Source of the DNA: Prolixibacteraceae bacterium
Lineage (GTDB): Bacteria; Bacteroidota; Bacteroidia; Bacteroidales; Prolixibacteraceae
DNA: 64,000 bases
NCBI GenBank assembly: GCA_019459525.1
Contig: JAIBEY010000066.1
Span: 1-64,000 of the forward strand
Direction of reading: 5' to 3'
The notes below the pieces were generated by a model that was not told the origin of the DNA, did no database searches, and saw only the letters and a list, made by a program, of their open reading frames with translations. A program made the position numbers and the translations under genes. Below are positions 15,596 through 23,787 of the stretch, one piece after another; within the stretch, counting starts at the first letter, position 1; the number at the start of each line of letters is the position of its first letter.

Positions 15596-16954
15596 TCAGG
15601 AATGTGCTTCTGCCAGTACATTCAGCTTTTTCCATTGATGAGTCAGAAAGAAAACCACGATAATGGCCGAACAGCAATCGGATATAGGCATTGAAATCCA
15701 GATGCCACGAAGCCCCAGGTAGTTAGGCAGGATAAATAAAAGAGGAATCAGGATAATTACCTGGCGCAGCAAAGTGAGTAATACCGCAATCTTTGCCTGC
15801 CCCATCGACTGAAAGAAATTACCAACAACTACCTGAAACCCAACGACAGGAAGCGCCAGTAATCCAATTCGCAATCCATCCTTCCCAAAATCAAGTAGCC
15901 CGCTATCCGACGAATTGAAAATCTGAACGATAGGCTCCGGGAAAATCTGCACCAGGGCAAATGCAAGCAAAGCAATGCCCGAAGCCGAAATCATGGCTAT
16001 TTTCAAAGCTTCTTTTACCCGAGAATACGATTTTGCCCCATAATTAAAACCAATAATTGGCTGCGAAGCCATGTTAATGGCAACAATGGCCATAATTATC
16101 ATGGTGGAAACACTGTTTACAATGCCCATCGCCCCCACCGCCAGGTCGCCTCCAAAAGCAATAAGTTTGGTATTTAGCAGCCCCTGAACAAAACTGTTGG
16201 CAATTTGCATAAAAAACGGTGCCATCCCGATGGCCATAATTTCGAGTAGTATTTGGTAATTGAACCGAATATTTTCCGATTTCAGTTTGACTACCGATTT
16301 TGAACTCCTGAAATGCAACAGCACCCAAACGGTAAGCACAATCATGGAGATGACCGTAGCATAAGCCGCACCTTTCACGCCCATGCCAAAACCAAATATA
16401 AAAATAGGATCGAGTACCAGGTTTGTTCCGGCACTGATGAGCATGGAATACATTGCTGTTCGGGCATTTCCTTCAGCACGAATGATGTTGTTGAGTGAAA
16501 ACCCGACCACCTGGAAAACCGTCCCGGCCAAAATAATATTCAGGTAATCGTTGGCATAGCCAATGGTTTCGGCGGTTGCCCCAAACGATTGAAGCATGGG
16601 ACCTTTGATAGAAAAACCTATAACGGTGATTAAAACAGATACCAGCAACATCAGCAAAAAACTGCTTCCGAGAACCCGTTCCGCCTTTTCCATATCTCGT
16701 TTCCCCATGTTGATGGAAACCAAAACACCTGCCCCAATACCAATCAGCATTCCGAAACCCATCACAATTAACATCACCGGGAAAATAACCGAGATGCCGC
16801 TTAGTGCCATAGAACCAACGCCCTGACCAATAAAAACGCGATCGACAATATTGTATAAGGCATTCACAAACACCCCAATAAAAGAAGGGATAAAAAACTT
16901 CAGCATCAATCGTGGTATGGGAAGTTCGGCAAGTTCTTTGGTTTTTTGATTCAT
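15596..16954 (-). CDS. MATE family efflux transporter
   Basis: 452 residues with about twelve hydrophobic segments and two MatE domains. The N terminus LMLKFFIPSFIGVFVNALYN and VDRVFIGQGVGSMALSGISV are characteristic of the NorM/DinF-like group, with a second half starting around QPIIGFNYGAK. Such proteins extrude cationic drugs or metabolites in exchange for Na+ or H+. The ATG at 16954 is chosen because the upstream frame to 16978 overlaps a -7 promoter motif (16983-16976). The gene is convergent with ndk. Confidence 0.9.
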   Translation of the reverse strand: MNQKTKELAELPIPRLMLKFFIPSFIGVFVNALYNIVDRVFIGQGVGSMALSGISVIFPVMLIVMGFGMLIGIGAGVLVSINMGKRDMEKAERVLGSSFLLMLLVSVLITVIGFSIKGPMLQSFGATAETIGYANDYLNIILAGTVFQVVGFSLNNIIRAEGNARTAMYSMLISAGTNLVLDPIFIFGFGMGVKGAAYATVISMIVLTVWVLLHFRSSKSVVKLKSENIRFNYQILLEIMAIGMAPFFMQIANSFVQGLLNTKLIAFGGDLAVGAMGIVNSVSTMIIMAIVAINMASQPIIGFNYGAKSYSRVKEALKIAMISASGIALLAFALVQIFPEPIVQIFNSSDSGLLDFGKDGLRIGLLALPVVGFQVVVGNFFQSMGQAKIAVLLTLLRQVIILIPLLFILPNYLGLRGIWISMPISDCCSAIIVVFFLTHQWKKLNVLAEAHS

Positions 16955-16975
16955 TCGCTCAACTATTTTCGGCCA

Positions 16976-16983
16976 CAAAGATA
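16976..16983 (-). promoter_or_regulatory. -7 promoter element of the MATE gene
   Basis: The minus strand reads TATCTTTG, exact to consensus, 21 nt before the ATG at 16954. It excludes the upstream start at 16978. Confidence 0.5.
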
Positions 16984-17101
16984 TAACTAAGGATAATTCG
17001 CCATTGCGAAATTCTACATTTCAGAAATTCGGAAAGAAACCTTAACCTTAAGCCATAAAACAAGCAATCCGGGTTAAAGGCTCATTGTGTCTTCAATTTA
17101 T

Positions 17102-17109
17102 TATTTTTG
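17102..17109 (+). promoter_or_regulatory. -7 promoter element of the 17132 gene
   Basis: TATTTTTG followed by C, exact to TAnnTTTG, 22 nt before the ATG. Confidence 0.45.
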
Positions 17110-17131
17110 CAGAAAAAAGTAAATAAATCTG

Positions 17132-17659
17132 ATGAGCATCGACAACATTCCACACGAACACCAAAACATACTGAAAGGCTTACAGTCTGAAGACTCTCTT
17201 AAAGTAATTGAAACGCTGGAAAAACTCCGGATATCGGGGAAAGCTTCTGACATTCCTCTCCTGATCGAGATGCTCCACATCAGCCAAAATTCAGAAATTA
17301 AATCAAAAATCACCGGTTTATTTGATAATTTAAAGGAAAGTGATGCTATTCCTCTGATTGTAGAAGCTATTCAGAATCAGAAATATGCTCCTGAATTAAA
17401 AGAACTGGTTTCGAGTTGTTGGGAAAATGGAATGGATTACAGCAAATACATCGCTTTATTTGTTGACCTGCTCATTGATAATGATCTGGAAGTGGCGCTG
17501 GAAGCCTATACCGTAATCATGAATACCGAAAATAAAATTGATCAGGCAATCATCGATCAGGAAGTTGAAAAACTTGAGAAAGCCTTACCTTCTGTATCAG
17601 AACAAAAAAGGCAACTCATGCTCGATGTTATTGATTTCCTCCCTTCTATAGGGTTTTAA
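17132..17659 (+). CDS. HEAT-repeat-like helical protein of unknown function
   Basis: 175 residues, all predicted helical. Repeats resembling HEAT units are visible: SLKVIETLEKLRISGKASDI followed by PLLIEMLH, and DAIPLIVEAIQNQKYAPELK. The protein is acidic and lacks a signal peptide, so it is probably a cytoplasmic scaffold or adaptor. No enzyme motif is seen. It stands between the MATE gene (divergent) and the dihydroorotate dehydrogenase-like gene (convergent), with a terminator after it. The function is not assigned. Confidence 0.75.
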   Translation: MSIDNIPHEHQNILKGLQSEDSLKVIETLEKLRISGKASDIPLLIEMLHISQNSEIKSKITGLFDNLKESDAIPLIVEAIQNQKYAPELKELVSSCWENGMDYSKYIALFVDLLIDNDLEVALEAYTVIMNTENKIDQAIIDQEVEKLEKALPSVSEQKRQLMLDVIDFLPSIGF

Positions 17660-17676
17660 AAGAAGCCTGCGCTCCA

Positions 17677-17718
17677 TAAAAAAGACCAGATTGATTAATT
17701 TCAGTCTGGTCTTTTTTT
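17677..17718. terminator. Bidirectional rho-independent terminator
   Basis: Stem AAAGACCAGA (17681-17690) with TCTGGTCTTT (17705-17714), 14-nt loop, T-runs on both strands. It serves the convergent 17132 and 17738 genes. Confidence 0.8.
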
Positions 17719-17737
17719 ATCCGATTGCCGGTTAAGT

Positions 17738-18721
17738 TTATTTTCCCGAAAAATACTTCATAAACTGGGCGCGCTCGTACAACATCGGATCCGGAATATT
17801 TTTATACGACAATCGTCCGCGAAAATCTTCAATTTTCTTAAAATTCCATTTCTTCATAAACGCCTGCAAATCGGCAACCATTCCGGCAATAACCTGTGAG
17901 CCGTTGATATAAACCGAAGAACAAACCTGGGTAACCTGAGCCCCTGCTAAAAGCTGTTTAATTACAGCCTCCCCGTCGTGAATACCAGTTGCAGCAGCAA
18001 TTTCAACCTGTAGTAACTGCGATGAAATCAACCCAATCCAACGCAACGACCGACGAATATCTGACGGAGAACTAAACACTTCTGAAGCCACAAGTTCCAT
18101 TTTCTCAATATTAATGTCGGGTTCGTAAAACCGGTTAAAAAGAACCAGGGCATTGGCGCCGTTTGCTACAAGCCTATCGGCCATGGCCACCAAATTGGTA
18201 TAATAAAATCCGATCTTCACCGAAACGGGGATGGTCACACTCTTTTTAACTTCCGAGACTACCTTCAGGTAAAGTTGCTCAATTTCTTCTGCTGTCTTCT
18301 TTCGGTCGGTCGGAACAAAAAACAAGTTGAGCTCCAGGGCATCGGCGCCTGCATTTTCAAAATCTTTGGCAAAAACGGTCCACTCAGAGGCCGACATACA
18401 ATTGATGCTGGCAATAATCGGAATTTCAGTTTCTTTTTTAGCTTCGCTCAGTAAATTCAGGTGATGGGTAATGGAGTTATTCCGGGTATAATTCCAAATG
18501 TAATCTTCCGCTTCAGGATATTGATTCTGAGGATCGCGGTTAATTAAATGGTTGACCTCGTTATTAATTTGTTCCTCAAAAATCGATTTCAACACCACGG
18601 CGCCAGCGCCAGCTTTTTCCAGGTCTTTTATTTTTTCAATAGAATTTGTCAGGCCCGAACTGGCAACAATTATGGGGTTTTTGAGTGTTAACCCCATGTA
18701 TTTCGTTTCTAAGTTTGGCAT
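17738..18721 (-). CDS. Dihydroorotate dehydrogenase-like flavoprotein
   Basis: 327 residues of the DHOdehase FMN-barrel fold. It starts with TKYMGLTLKNPIIVASSGLT, and has PIIASINCMSASEW, GADALELNLF, PVSVKIGFYYTN and a final GIHDGEAVIKQLLAGAQVTQ block. These place it in a DHOD-like group, but the usual catalytic and quinone-binding features of PyrD are not clear, so it may not act in pyrimidine synthesis. It follows yggS by 46 nt on the same strand and is probably cotranscribed with it. Confidence 0.82.
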   Translation of the reverse strand: MPNLETKYMGLTLKNPIIVASSGLTNSIEKIKDLEKAGAGAVVLKSIFEEQINNEVNHLINRDPQNQYPEAEDYIWNYTRNNSITHHLNLLSEAKKETEIPIIASINCMSASEWTVFAKDFENAGADALELNLFFVPTDRKKTAEEIEQLYLKVVSEVKKSVTIPVSVKIGFYYTNLVAMADRLVANGANALVLFNRFYEPDINIEKMELVASEVFSSPSDIRRSLRWIGLISSQLLQVEIAAATGIHDGEAVIKQLLAGAQVTQVCSSVYINGSQVIAGMVADLQAFMKKWNFKKIEDFRGRLSYKNIPDPMLYERAQFMKYFSGK

Positions 18722-18767
18722 ATCAATAGGTTTAAATTATTAAGTCAGATAACAAACAGTTGTTTAT

Positions 18768-19451
18768 TTAGGTTGATGAAATGTAATTTCTTTCTCCAAA
18801 AATGGTGCTCCCAATCCGTACCATCGTGCTTCCTTCGTCAATGGCCAGCAAATAATCGCCCGACATCCCCATCGAAATTTCCTTAAAGTCGGCATGCAAA
18901 TTAAAATATGCGTTTTTTAGCTGGTCAAAATAACTTCTCAGGCATGCAAATTCTTTTCTGATTTGCTCTTCACTATTGGTGTACGTGGCCATTCCCATTA
19001 GTCCGGATATCCGGATATGTTCCAGCGATTTAAACGCTTCAGAGTTCAGCATGTCCACGGCTTCTTCCATCGAAAATCCGAATTTTGTTTCCTCTTCAGC
19101 TATATGAAACTGAAGCAGGCAGGGAATAATCCGGTTCACTTTTTTAGCTTCCGAATCAATGGTTTTCAGCAATTTAAACGAGTCAACGCTATGAATCAGA
19201 TGTACAAATGGTGCAAGGTATTTTACTTTATTGGTTTGCAAATGGCCAATAAAATGCCAGTCGATATCCTTAGGCAATGCTTCGTATTTCCGGGCCATCT
19301 CCTGAACTTTATTTTCTCCGAAAGCCCTTTGCCCGTGAACATATGCTTCCATCAACAGTTCTTCCGGTTTGGTTTTCGAAACGGCTACCAGTAAAACGTT
19401 TCCCGGTAAACTTACCTTTATCTGATCTAAATTTCCAGCTACACTCATCAT
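18768..19451 (-). CDS. yggS: YggS/PLPBP family pyridoxal-phosphate homeostasis protein
   Basis: 227 residues with the single TIM barrel of the alanine racemase N-terminal superfamily. VAVSKTKP holds the PLP Lys near residue 26, FGENKVQEM and WHFIGHLQTNKVK are family hallmarks, and the C-terminal SMGMSGDYLLAI and VRIGSTIFGER segments bind the phosphate. The protein has no known enzymatic activity and buffers free pyridoxal phosphate. Two adjacent ATG codons (19451 and 19448) could each start it. Confidence 0.93.
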   Translation of the reverse strand: MMSVAGNLDQIKVSLPGNVLLVAVSKTKPEELLMEAYVHGQRAFGENKVQEMARKYEALPKDIDWHFIGHLQTNKVKYLAPFVHLIHSVDSFKLLKTIDSEAKKVNRIIPCLLQFHIAEEETKFGFSMEEAVDMLNSEAFKSLEHIRISGLMGMATYTNSEEQIRKEFACLRSYFDQLKNAYFNLHADFKEISMGMSGDYLLAIDEGSTMVRIGSTIFGERNYISST

Positions 19452-19608
19452 TCAAAAATAATACACAAAAAACGAAATCCGCGCCATATTGAAAAGCAAT
19501 TTTCAGAATTTATTTTCTTCACAACCTTCTGCTTCCGCTAAATGCTGCGAAATATTTGACAATTAACGAGCTTGCAAAAATCCATAAATCAGGAACAAGT
19601 ACACCTCC

Positions 19609-19641
19609 TTTTCGGTTTTGAGTCTCTTTTCCCTATCTTTG
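19609..19641 (+). promoter_or_regulatory. Promoter of pabB (-33 TTTT, -7 TATCTTTG)
   Basis: TATCTTTG at 19634-19641 matches the -7 consensus; TTTT at 19609-19612 lies 21 nt upstream as a weak -33 element. The ATG at 19651 follows only 9 nt later. Confidence 0.45.
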
Positions 19642-19650
19642 ATCCCCGCT

Positions 19651-20622
19651 ATGAAAAAGATGCAGTCACATACCATCAATCGAATGAATGAGCTGGGGAC
19701 ACAGGGCAAACCTTTTGTTTTCATTATCGACTTCGACTTTGAGAAACCCCTGATTTTAGAAGGTGAAACTTCGGAAACATTGCTCTGGAAAACTCCGGAA
19801 TCCGGAAACTATGTTCCATCCGGAAACCGAAATCGGCCAGTTGACTGGAATGTACTGCCGATTGAATACGCAAAATATCAGGAAGCTTTCCAAAAAGTTC
19901 AGCATCATATCCACAATGGCGACACCTACTTGCTCAACCTGACCATGCCATCGCCGGTTAAGACCAACCTTACCCCTGAAGAAATTTTTCATAACAGCGA
20001 GGCGCCTTATAAAATCTGGCTCAAAAATCAGTTCGTGTGTTTTTCTCCTGAAATATTTGTCCGGATTCAGGATGGAATTATTTCATCTTTCCCGATGAAA
20101 GGAACCATTGATGCCAACATTGAAAATGCAGAACAACAGTTGCTGAAAAACGCAAAAGAAGTTGCCGAGCACCACACCATTGTTGACCTGATACGGAATG
20201 ATCTGAGTATAGTTGCTTCAGATGTCCGGGTCGATCGGTTGATGTATATCGACCGGATTCGCACGAACCAGGGCGATTTATTGCAAATGAGCTCACAAAT
20301 TTCAGGTAAACTTCCGGAGAACTTCCAGCGATCGATTGGTTCAATTTTGGCCCGAATGTTACCTGCCGGATCAATTTGTGGAGCTCCAAAACAAAAAACG
20401 GTTGAAATTATCGGCAACGCTGAAGGTTATAAAAGAGGCTATTACACAGGAATTTTTGGCATTTTCGACGGAAAAAATCTCGACAGTTGTGTTTTAATCC
20501 GCTATTTGGAGCAAGACGGCGACCAACTAATTTTTAAAAGTGGCGGCGGAATTACTTTTTTAAGCGACTGCCAAACCGAATACAACGAACTAATCCGTAA
20601 AGTTTATGTGCCAATTGGTTGA
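19651..20622 (+). CDS. pabB: Aminodeoxychorismate synthase component I
   Basis: 323 residues, shorter than E. coli PabB because the N-terminal region is reduced, as in many Bacteroidota. The chorismate-binding core is complete: GDTYLLNLT, FPMKGTIDA with the lysine that separates PabB from anthranilate synthase, EHHTIVDLIRNDLS, and PAGSICGAPKQKTVEII followed by YYTGIFGIF. It converts chorismate to 4-amino-4-deoxychorismate with ammonia from a PabA partner not found here. The ATG at 19651 is chosen over TTG 19618 because the -7 promoter element lies between them. It overlaps pabC by 17 nt. Confidence 0.9.
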   Translation: MKKMQSHTINRMNELGTQGKPFVFIIDFDFEKPLILEGETSETLLWKTPESGNYVPSGNRNRPVDWNVLPIEYAKYQEAFQKVQHHIHNGDTYLLNLTMPSPVKTNLTPEEIFHNSEAPYKIWLKNQFVCFSPEIFVRIQDGIISSFPMKGTIDANIENAEQQLLKNAKEVAEHHTIVDLIRNDLSIVASDVRVDRLMYIDRIRTNQGDLLQMSSQISGKLPENFQRSIGSILARMLPAGSICGAPKQKTVEIIGNAEGYKRGYYTGIFGIFDGKNLDSCVLIRYLEQDGDQLIFKSGGGITFLSDCQTEYNELIRKVYVPIG

Positions 20623-21202
20623 ATCGATAAAGCTGAAAGACGGGATCATCTTAAACCTGGAATATCACCAAAACAGGATGAATCGGTCGATGGTTGAATG
20701 GTACACCGAAACTGCAATGATTCCGCTGGCATCTGCAATTTCGGTTCCGGCTGATTGCGCTTCAGGCGTATATAAGGTCCGGGTTTTATACCGGGAAACC
20801 ATCGAAAAGATAGAAATTACACCGTACCTGTTTCGTTCGGTTAAGAGCCTAAAAATAGTTCACCACGAAACCATCGATTACCACCTGAAATATACCGATC
20901 GCCAGATTCTCCAGGAATTGTATGCCCGGCGTGGGATTTGCGACGATATTATCATCGTAAAAAATGGTTTGGTTACCGACTCTTTCGCCGCCAACCTGCT
21001 GTTTTTTGATGGCAAAAAATGGATAACACCCACAACTCCACTGCTAAAAGGAACTCAGCGGCAGTTTTTGCTCGACCGCGGAATTATTTCAGAACAAGAA
21101 ATACGGGAAGATGAGGTTAAAACCTATCAGAAAGTAGGATTGATCAACGCCATGATTGATTTTGAAGAGATGCCGGTGGTTCCGATTGAGCGAATATTTT
21201 AG
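20606..21202 (+). CDS. pabC: Aminotransferase class IV, aminodeoxychorismate lyase-like
   Basis: 198 residues of the class IV PLP fold. KYTDRQILQELYARRG holds the likely PLP lysine (YTDR context), and DDIIIVKNGLVTDSFAANLLF and TTPLLKGTQRQFLLDRG are typical of PabC/BCAT-like enzymes. It is short for the family. It overlaps pabB by 17 nt, so a role in making 4-aminobenzoate from aminodeoxychorismate is likely; the symbol rests partly on this context. Confidence 0.82.
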   Translation: MCQLVESIKLKDGIILNLEYHQNRMNRSMVEWYTETAMIPLASAISVPADCASGVYKVRVLYRETIEKIEITPYLFRSVKSLKIVHHETIDYHLKYTDRQILQELYARRGICDDIIIVKNGLVTDSFAANLLFFDGKKWITPTTPLLKGTQRQFLLDRGIISEQEIREDEVKTYQKVGLINAMIDFEEMPVVPIERIF

Positions 21203-21228
21203 GTGATAAAAATGGGAGAACCCAAAGA

Positions 21229-21642
21229 TTAAATTCGCTGAAGAAATTGTTCGGCTGTTAAAACCGGAATCTTCGATCGCTGAAAATCTTTCAGATTACG
21301 TGTTACAATCATATCATCCTCATTTTCAAGAGCTGTATAATATTGAATTGCATCTTCATAATCTTTAAAATCACTATCATTAAGCGATAGTCCAATAATT
21401 TTATCGTCCAGACTAACCACTTTGACCAGCAATTTCAACTTTCGAAGAATCAATTTTGCTTCCTCTGGTTTTCTTTCTTTTAAAAGGATGTAGTTTGTAT
21501 TGGCAAAAGTTAGTGCAGATACGCTCAACTGAATTTTCATTTTATCAGCCATAGAAAAAAGTTGAGCTGCTGATCGATAGAATGGTTCTCTTTTCGCAAG
21601 CAAATCAATTACAATATTGGTATCCAGAAATAAACTTTTCAT
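21229..21642 (-). CDS. PIN-domain ribonuclease toxin (VapC-like)
   Basis: 137 residues. Acidic PIN residues are visible: Asp in FLDTNIVIDLL (residues 5-15), the central Glu/Asp in DFKDYEDAIQY, and Asp in ENEDDMIVTRNLKDF. Members cleave RNA with Mg2+ and are neutralised by a cognate antitoxin. The DUF6364 gene upstream on the same strand is the likely antitoxin, but the usual tight coupling is broken by 249 bp of repeat sequence. Its ATGAAA start codon is the terminal hexamer of repeat copy B. Confidence 0.85.
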   Translation of the reverse strand: MKSLFLDTNIVIDLLAKREPFYRSAAQLFSMADKMKIQLSVSALTFANTNYILLKERKPEEAKLILRKLKLLVKVVSLDDKIIGLSLNDSDFKDYEDAIQYYTALENEDDMIVTRNLKDFQRSKIPVLTAEQFLQRI

Positions 21643-21733
21643 CTGTCTATAATTTGTTTTTTAATTGCCAGATGGAACTCGCTATCATAGTCATACTCCG
21701 GTGTGTGAGGTTAGCTCTCATGGCTCGTTTCAT
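21637..21733 (-). repeat. Dispersed ATGAAA-bounded element, copy B
   Basis: A 97-bp unit bounded by ATGAAA on the minus strand (21733-21728 and 21642-21637), with the same 91-nt period as copy A and close sequence identity to it. The downstream hexamer is the PIN toxin start. On the minus strand it carries a 28-residue frame. Confidence 0.8.
21647..21733 (-). CDS. Repeat-borne leader peptide frame (28 codons), copy B
   Basis: On the minus strand an ATG frame encodes a 28-residue peptide beginning MKRAMRANLTHRS and ending ASSIWQLKNKL. It ends 4 nt before the PIN toxin start codon. The frame agrees with copies A and D, but no function is known and it may not be translated. Confidence 0.3.
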   Translation of the reverse strand: MKRAMRANLTHRSMTMIASSIWQLKNKL

Positions 21734-21894
21734 GTGTTTATTTTTTCAATATTGATCGTATAATTTTCGTATTAACTATTGTTTTTCACTTAAGTCGTCA
21801 ACGCATGGAATTGAGCTTGCGAAATCCGCGAAGCGAATAGCCATAAATAATCATTTTCGGTTTGTATGAGCTTTAGCTCTTATGGCTATTTCAT
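21734..21894 (-). repeat. Diverged longer ATGAAA unit, copy E
   Basis: A second, diverged unit in tandem with copy B. It starts with ATGAAA (21894-21889) overlapping the stop codon of the DUF6364 gene, and shares AGCCAT-AGAGCTAA and ACCG blocks plus a GAAAAACAATAG end region with the other copies. It contains the palindrome GAGCTTTAGCTC (21868-21879). Its reading frame stops after two codons, so it does not encode the leader peptide. Confidence 0.6.
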
Positions 21895-22136
21895 TTATAT
21901 TTATCAGACAAGTAATTAGAGTAATCCTGCTTTAAATCAAAGTCATCCGACAGATGAATAACACCACTTAAGCTTTCAACCAATGGGGTGATTTCAGGTT
22001 CATCCTTTTGGGATTCCGTGATGGATTCAAGGTAGGATTCAACCATTTTTGAAAGGCTGATTTTATGATTCTTTGCATAGTCTTTTGCTCTTTCAATAAC
22101 TCTTTTTTTTAACCGAATTGTAAGTTTTGTTTCCAT
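21891..22136 (-). CDS. DUF6364-type ribbon-helix-helix antitoxin
   Basis: 81 residues. The N-terminal METKLTIRLKKRVIERAKDYAK is a ribbon-helix-helix DNA-binding segment, followed by KISLSKMVESYL and an acidic, toxin-binding-like tail. Such proteins pair with PIN toxins and repress their own operon. An inverted repeat surrounding the -7 promoter element upstream fits autorepression. The stop codon TGA is embedded in an ATGAAA hexamer, as expected if it once overlapped a toxin start directly. Confidence 0.8.
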   Translation of the reverse strand: METKLTIRLKKRVIERAKDYAKNHKISLSKMVESYLESITESQKDEPEITPLVESLSGVIHLSDDFDLKQDYSNYLSDKYK

Positions 22137-22148
22137 GCGAATAAAGTT

Positions 22149-22179
22149 TGACGTACAAATATATTTATTTTATACGTCA
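22149..22179 (-). promoter_or_regulatory. Toxin-antitoxin promoter with flanking operator inverted repeat
   Basis: TGACGTA (22149-22155) and TACGTCA (22173-22179) are perfect inverted half-sites 17 nt apart. Between them the minus strand reads TATATTTG (22163-22156), an exact -7 element. This layout suggests that the RHH antitoxin binds over its own promoter. Confidence 0.6.
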
Positions 22180-22194
22180 GTGGCATCTTTTTTA

Positions 22195-22956
22195 TCAACT
22201 TTGAACCGTAAGCCCGTCATAAGCCAGAAAAACATTTTCCGGAAGTTCTTTTTGCACATCGTCGTAAAAACCCATCTGATGCGAAAGATGTGTTAAATAA
22301 GCTTTCCCGGGTTTCACCCTGGCAATAATTTCCAGTGCCTGGTTGAGGTTGTAATGCGAAATATGATCTTCTTTACGCAAGGCATTTAATACCAAAACAT
22401 CTAATCCGCGAAGCTTTTCAAGTTCGGTATCTTCCAACCGGTTTACATCGGTTACATAAGCCACAGAACCGAACCGGAACCCAAAAACCGGTAATTTATA
22501 ATGAAACCCCCGAATCGGAACAATTTCAAGGTCTCCAATCTGAAAAGGTTTATTTTCAATTAAGTGCAAGTGCATCTGTGGAATTCCTGGGTATTTATAA
22601 CTGGCAAACACGTAGTCGAAAATACGGCGGATGGCCACCTGAACGCGCTCTTCAGCATAAATATCGGTGGGCTGTTTCTGCACCCAGTTGAATGCCCGAA
22701 TATCATCCAATCCAAAAATATGATCGACATGTTCATGAGTCAGCAAAATTCCGTTTAAATGACGGACCCGATGAGCCAACATTTGCTGCCTGAAATCCGG
22801 GCCGGCATCAATTACCAGGCATTGGGTTTCGGTTTCAATCATCACCGAAGCCCGCAAACGCTTGTCCTTTGGGTTATCCGACATACAAACCGGGCACTGG
22901 CATGCAACTACCGGCACCCCCTGTGATGTTCCTGTTCCTAAAAAAGTAAGTTTCAC
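22195..22956 (-). CDS. PhnP-like MBL-fold metal-dependent hydrolase
   Basis: 253 residues of the metallo-beta-lactamase fold. GTGTSQGVP at the N terminus, CQCPVCMSDNPKDKRLR (the structural zinc site of the PhnP group), the LTHEHVDHIFGLDD motif with active-site His and Asp ligands, and a C-terminal LTHLSHQMG are all present. PhnP cleaves phosphoribosyl 1,2-cyclic phosphate; in genomes without the C-P lyase operon, as seen locally here, the substrate is unknown. It shares its upstream region with the divergent methyltransferase gene. Confidence 0.87.
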   Translation of the reverse strand: MKLTFLGTGTSQGVPVVACQCPVCMSDNPKDKRLRASVMIETETQCLVIDAGPDFRQQMLAHRVRHLNGILLTHEHVDHIFGLDDIRAFNWVQKQPTDIYAEERVQVAIRRIFDYVFASYKYPGIPQMHLHLIENKPFQIGDLEIVPIRGFHYKLPVFGFRFGSVAYVTDVNRLEDTELEKLRGLDVLVLNALRKEDHISHYNLNQALEIIARVKPGKAYLTHLSHQMGFYDDVQKELPENVFLAYDGLTVQS

Positions 22957-23015
22957 TTTGTATTATTTGATACACAAAAATAAGGATTGCCACCTGCCCT
23001 CCGAAGGTTTTTGCC

Positions 23016-23023
23016 TATTTTTG
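23016..23023 (+). promoter_or_regulatory. -7 promoter element of the 23038 gene
   Basis: TATTTTTG, exact to consensus, 14 nt before the ATG at 23038; it excludes the longer frame from 22987. Confidence 0.45.
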
Positions 23024-23037
23024 AGAAAAATTTACAA

Positions 23038-23742
23038 ATGGCCAAATTATATCTGATCCCAACCACCTTAGGCGACACTTCCATTGAACGGGCTTTACCT
23101 CCCGATTTAACTCCATTGATTTCTTCGCTTCAGGTTTTTATCGTCGAAAACATACGCACAGCCCGGCGATTCCTGAAAAAAGTGAATCCAGCAATAGTTA
23201 TTGACGACCTCACTTTCTTTGAACTCAACCAGCATACCGACAAAAAAGACATCAGCCGTTTTCTGGAACCAATCCAAAAGGGGCAAGATATTGGAATCAT
23301 CTCGGAAGCTGGCTGTCCGGCAGTAGCCGATCCGGGCGCCGATGTGGTCAGGATTGCCCATACCCAAAACATCCAGGTGGTTCCACTGGTCGGACCTTCA
23401 TCGATCCTGATGGCGTTAATGGCTTCGGGAATGAGCGGCCAGAATTTTGCTTTCAACGGCTATCTGCCCATCAAAAATCCGGAGAAAGCACAGCAAATAA
23501 AAATGCTTGAAAAGAGGATGCAAACCGAAGGGCAAACTCAGATATTTATTGAAGCGCCATACCGGAACGCACAATTACTCGACGATCTATTGAAAAACTG
23601 CGACCCGCAAACGACGCTTTGTATTGCCGTAGATATTACCCTGGATTCGGAATTTATCCGCAGTAAAACCGTTTCATACTGGAAAACTCATCTCCCGGAT
23701 ATACAGAAACGACCAGCTATTTTCATGATTGGGAAAGTGTAA
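23038..23742 (+). CDS. RsmI-like SAM-dependent methyltransferase (tetrapyrrole methylase fold)
   Basis: 234 residues of the tetrapyrrole methylase superfamily. LYLIPTTLGDTSIERALP replaces the canonical RsmI start, and VENIRTARRFL, ISEAGCPAVADPGADVV, VPLVGPSSILMALMASG and FIEAPYRN follow the RsmI order. RsmI 2'-O-methylates C1402 of 16S rRNA. This shorter Bacteroidota version is a relative whose target is not proven. The ATG at 23038 lies just after the -7 promoter element. Confidence 0.85.
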   Translation: MAKLYLIPTTLGDTSIERALPPDLTPLISSLQVFIVENIRTARRFLKKVNPAIVIDDLTFFELNQHTDKKDISRFLEPIQKGQDIGIISEAGCPAVADPGADVVRIAHTQNIQVVPLVGPSSILMALMASGMSGQNFAFNGYLPIKNPEKAQQIKMLEKRMQTEGQTQIFIEAPYRNAQLLDDLLKNCDPQTTLCIAVDITLDSEFIRSKTVSYWKTHLPDIQKRPAIFMIGKV

Positions 23743-23787
23743 GTGAGCACTGGGCACAGAGCGAAGGGCAGAGGGTAAAATGAGAAT
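23743..23787. repeat. Degenerate GAGCACTGGGCACAGAG-type intergenic tract
   Basis: The purine-rich near-repeat of GAGCACTGGGCACAGAGCG type fills the gap between convergent genes. Similar imperfect tracts also end at 24282-24310 (ctgccaactgcgactgacc type). They look like slipped or degenerate repeats, not coding sequence. Confidence 0.4.
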
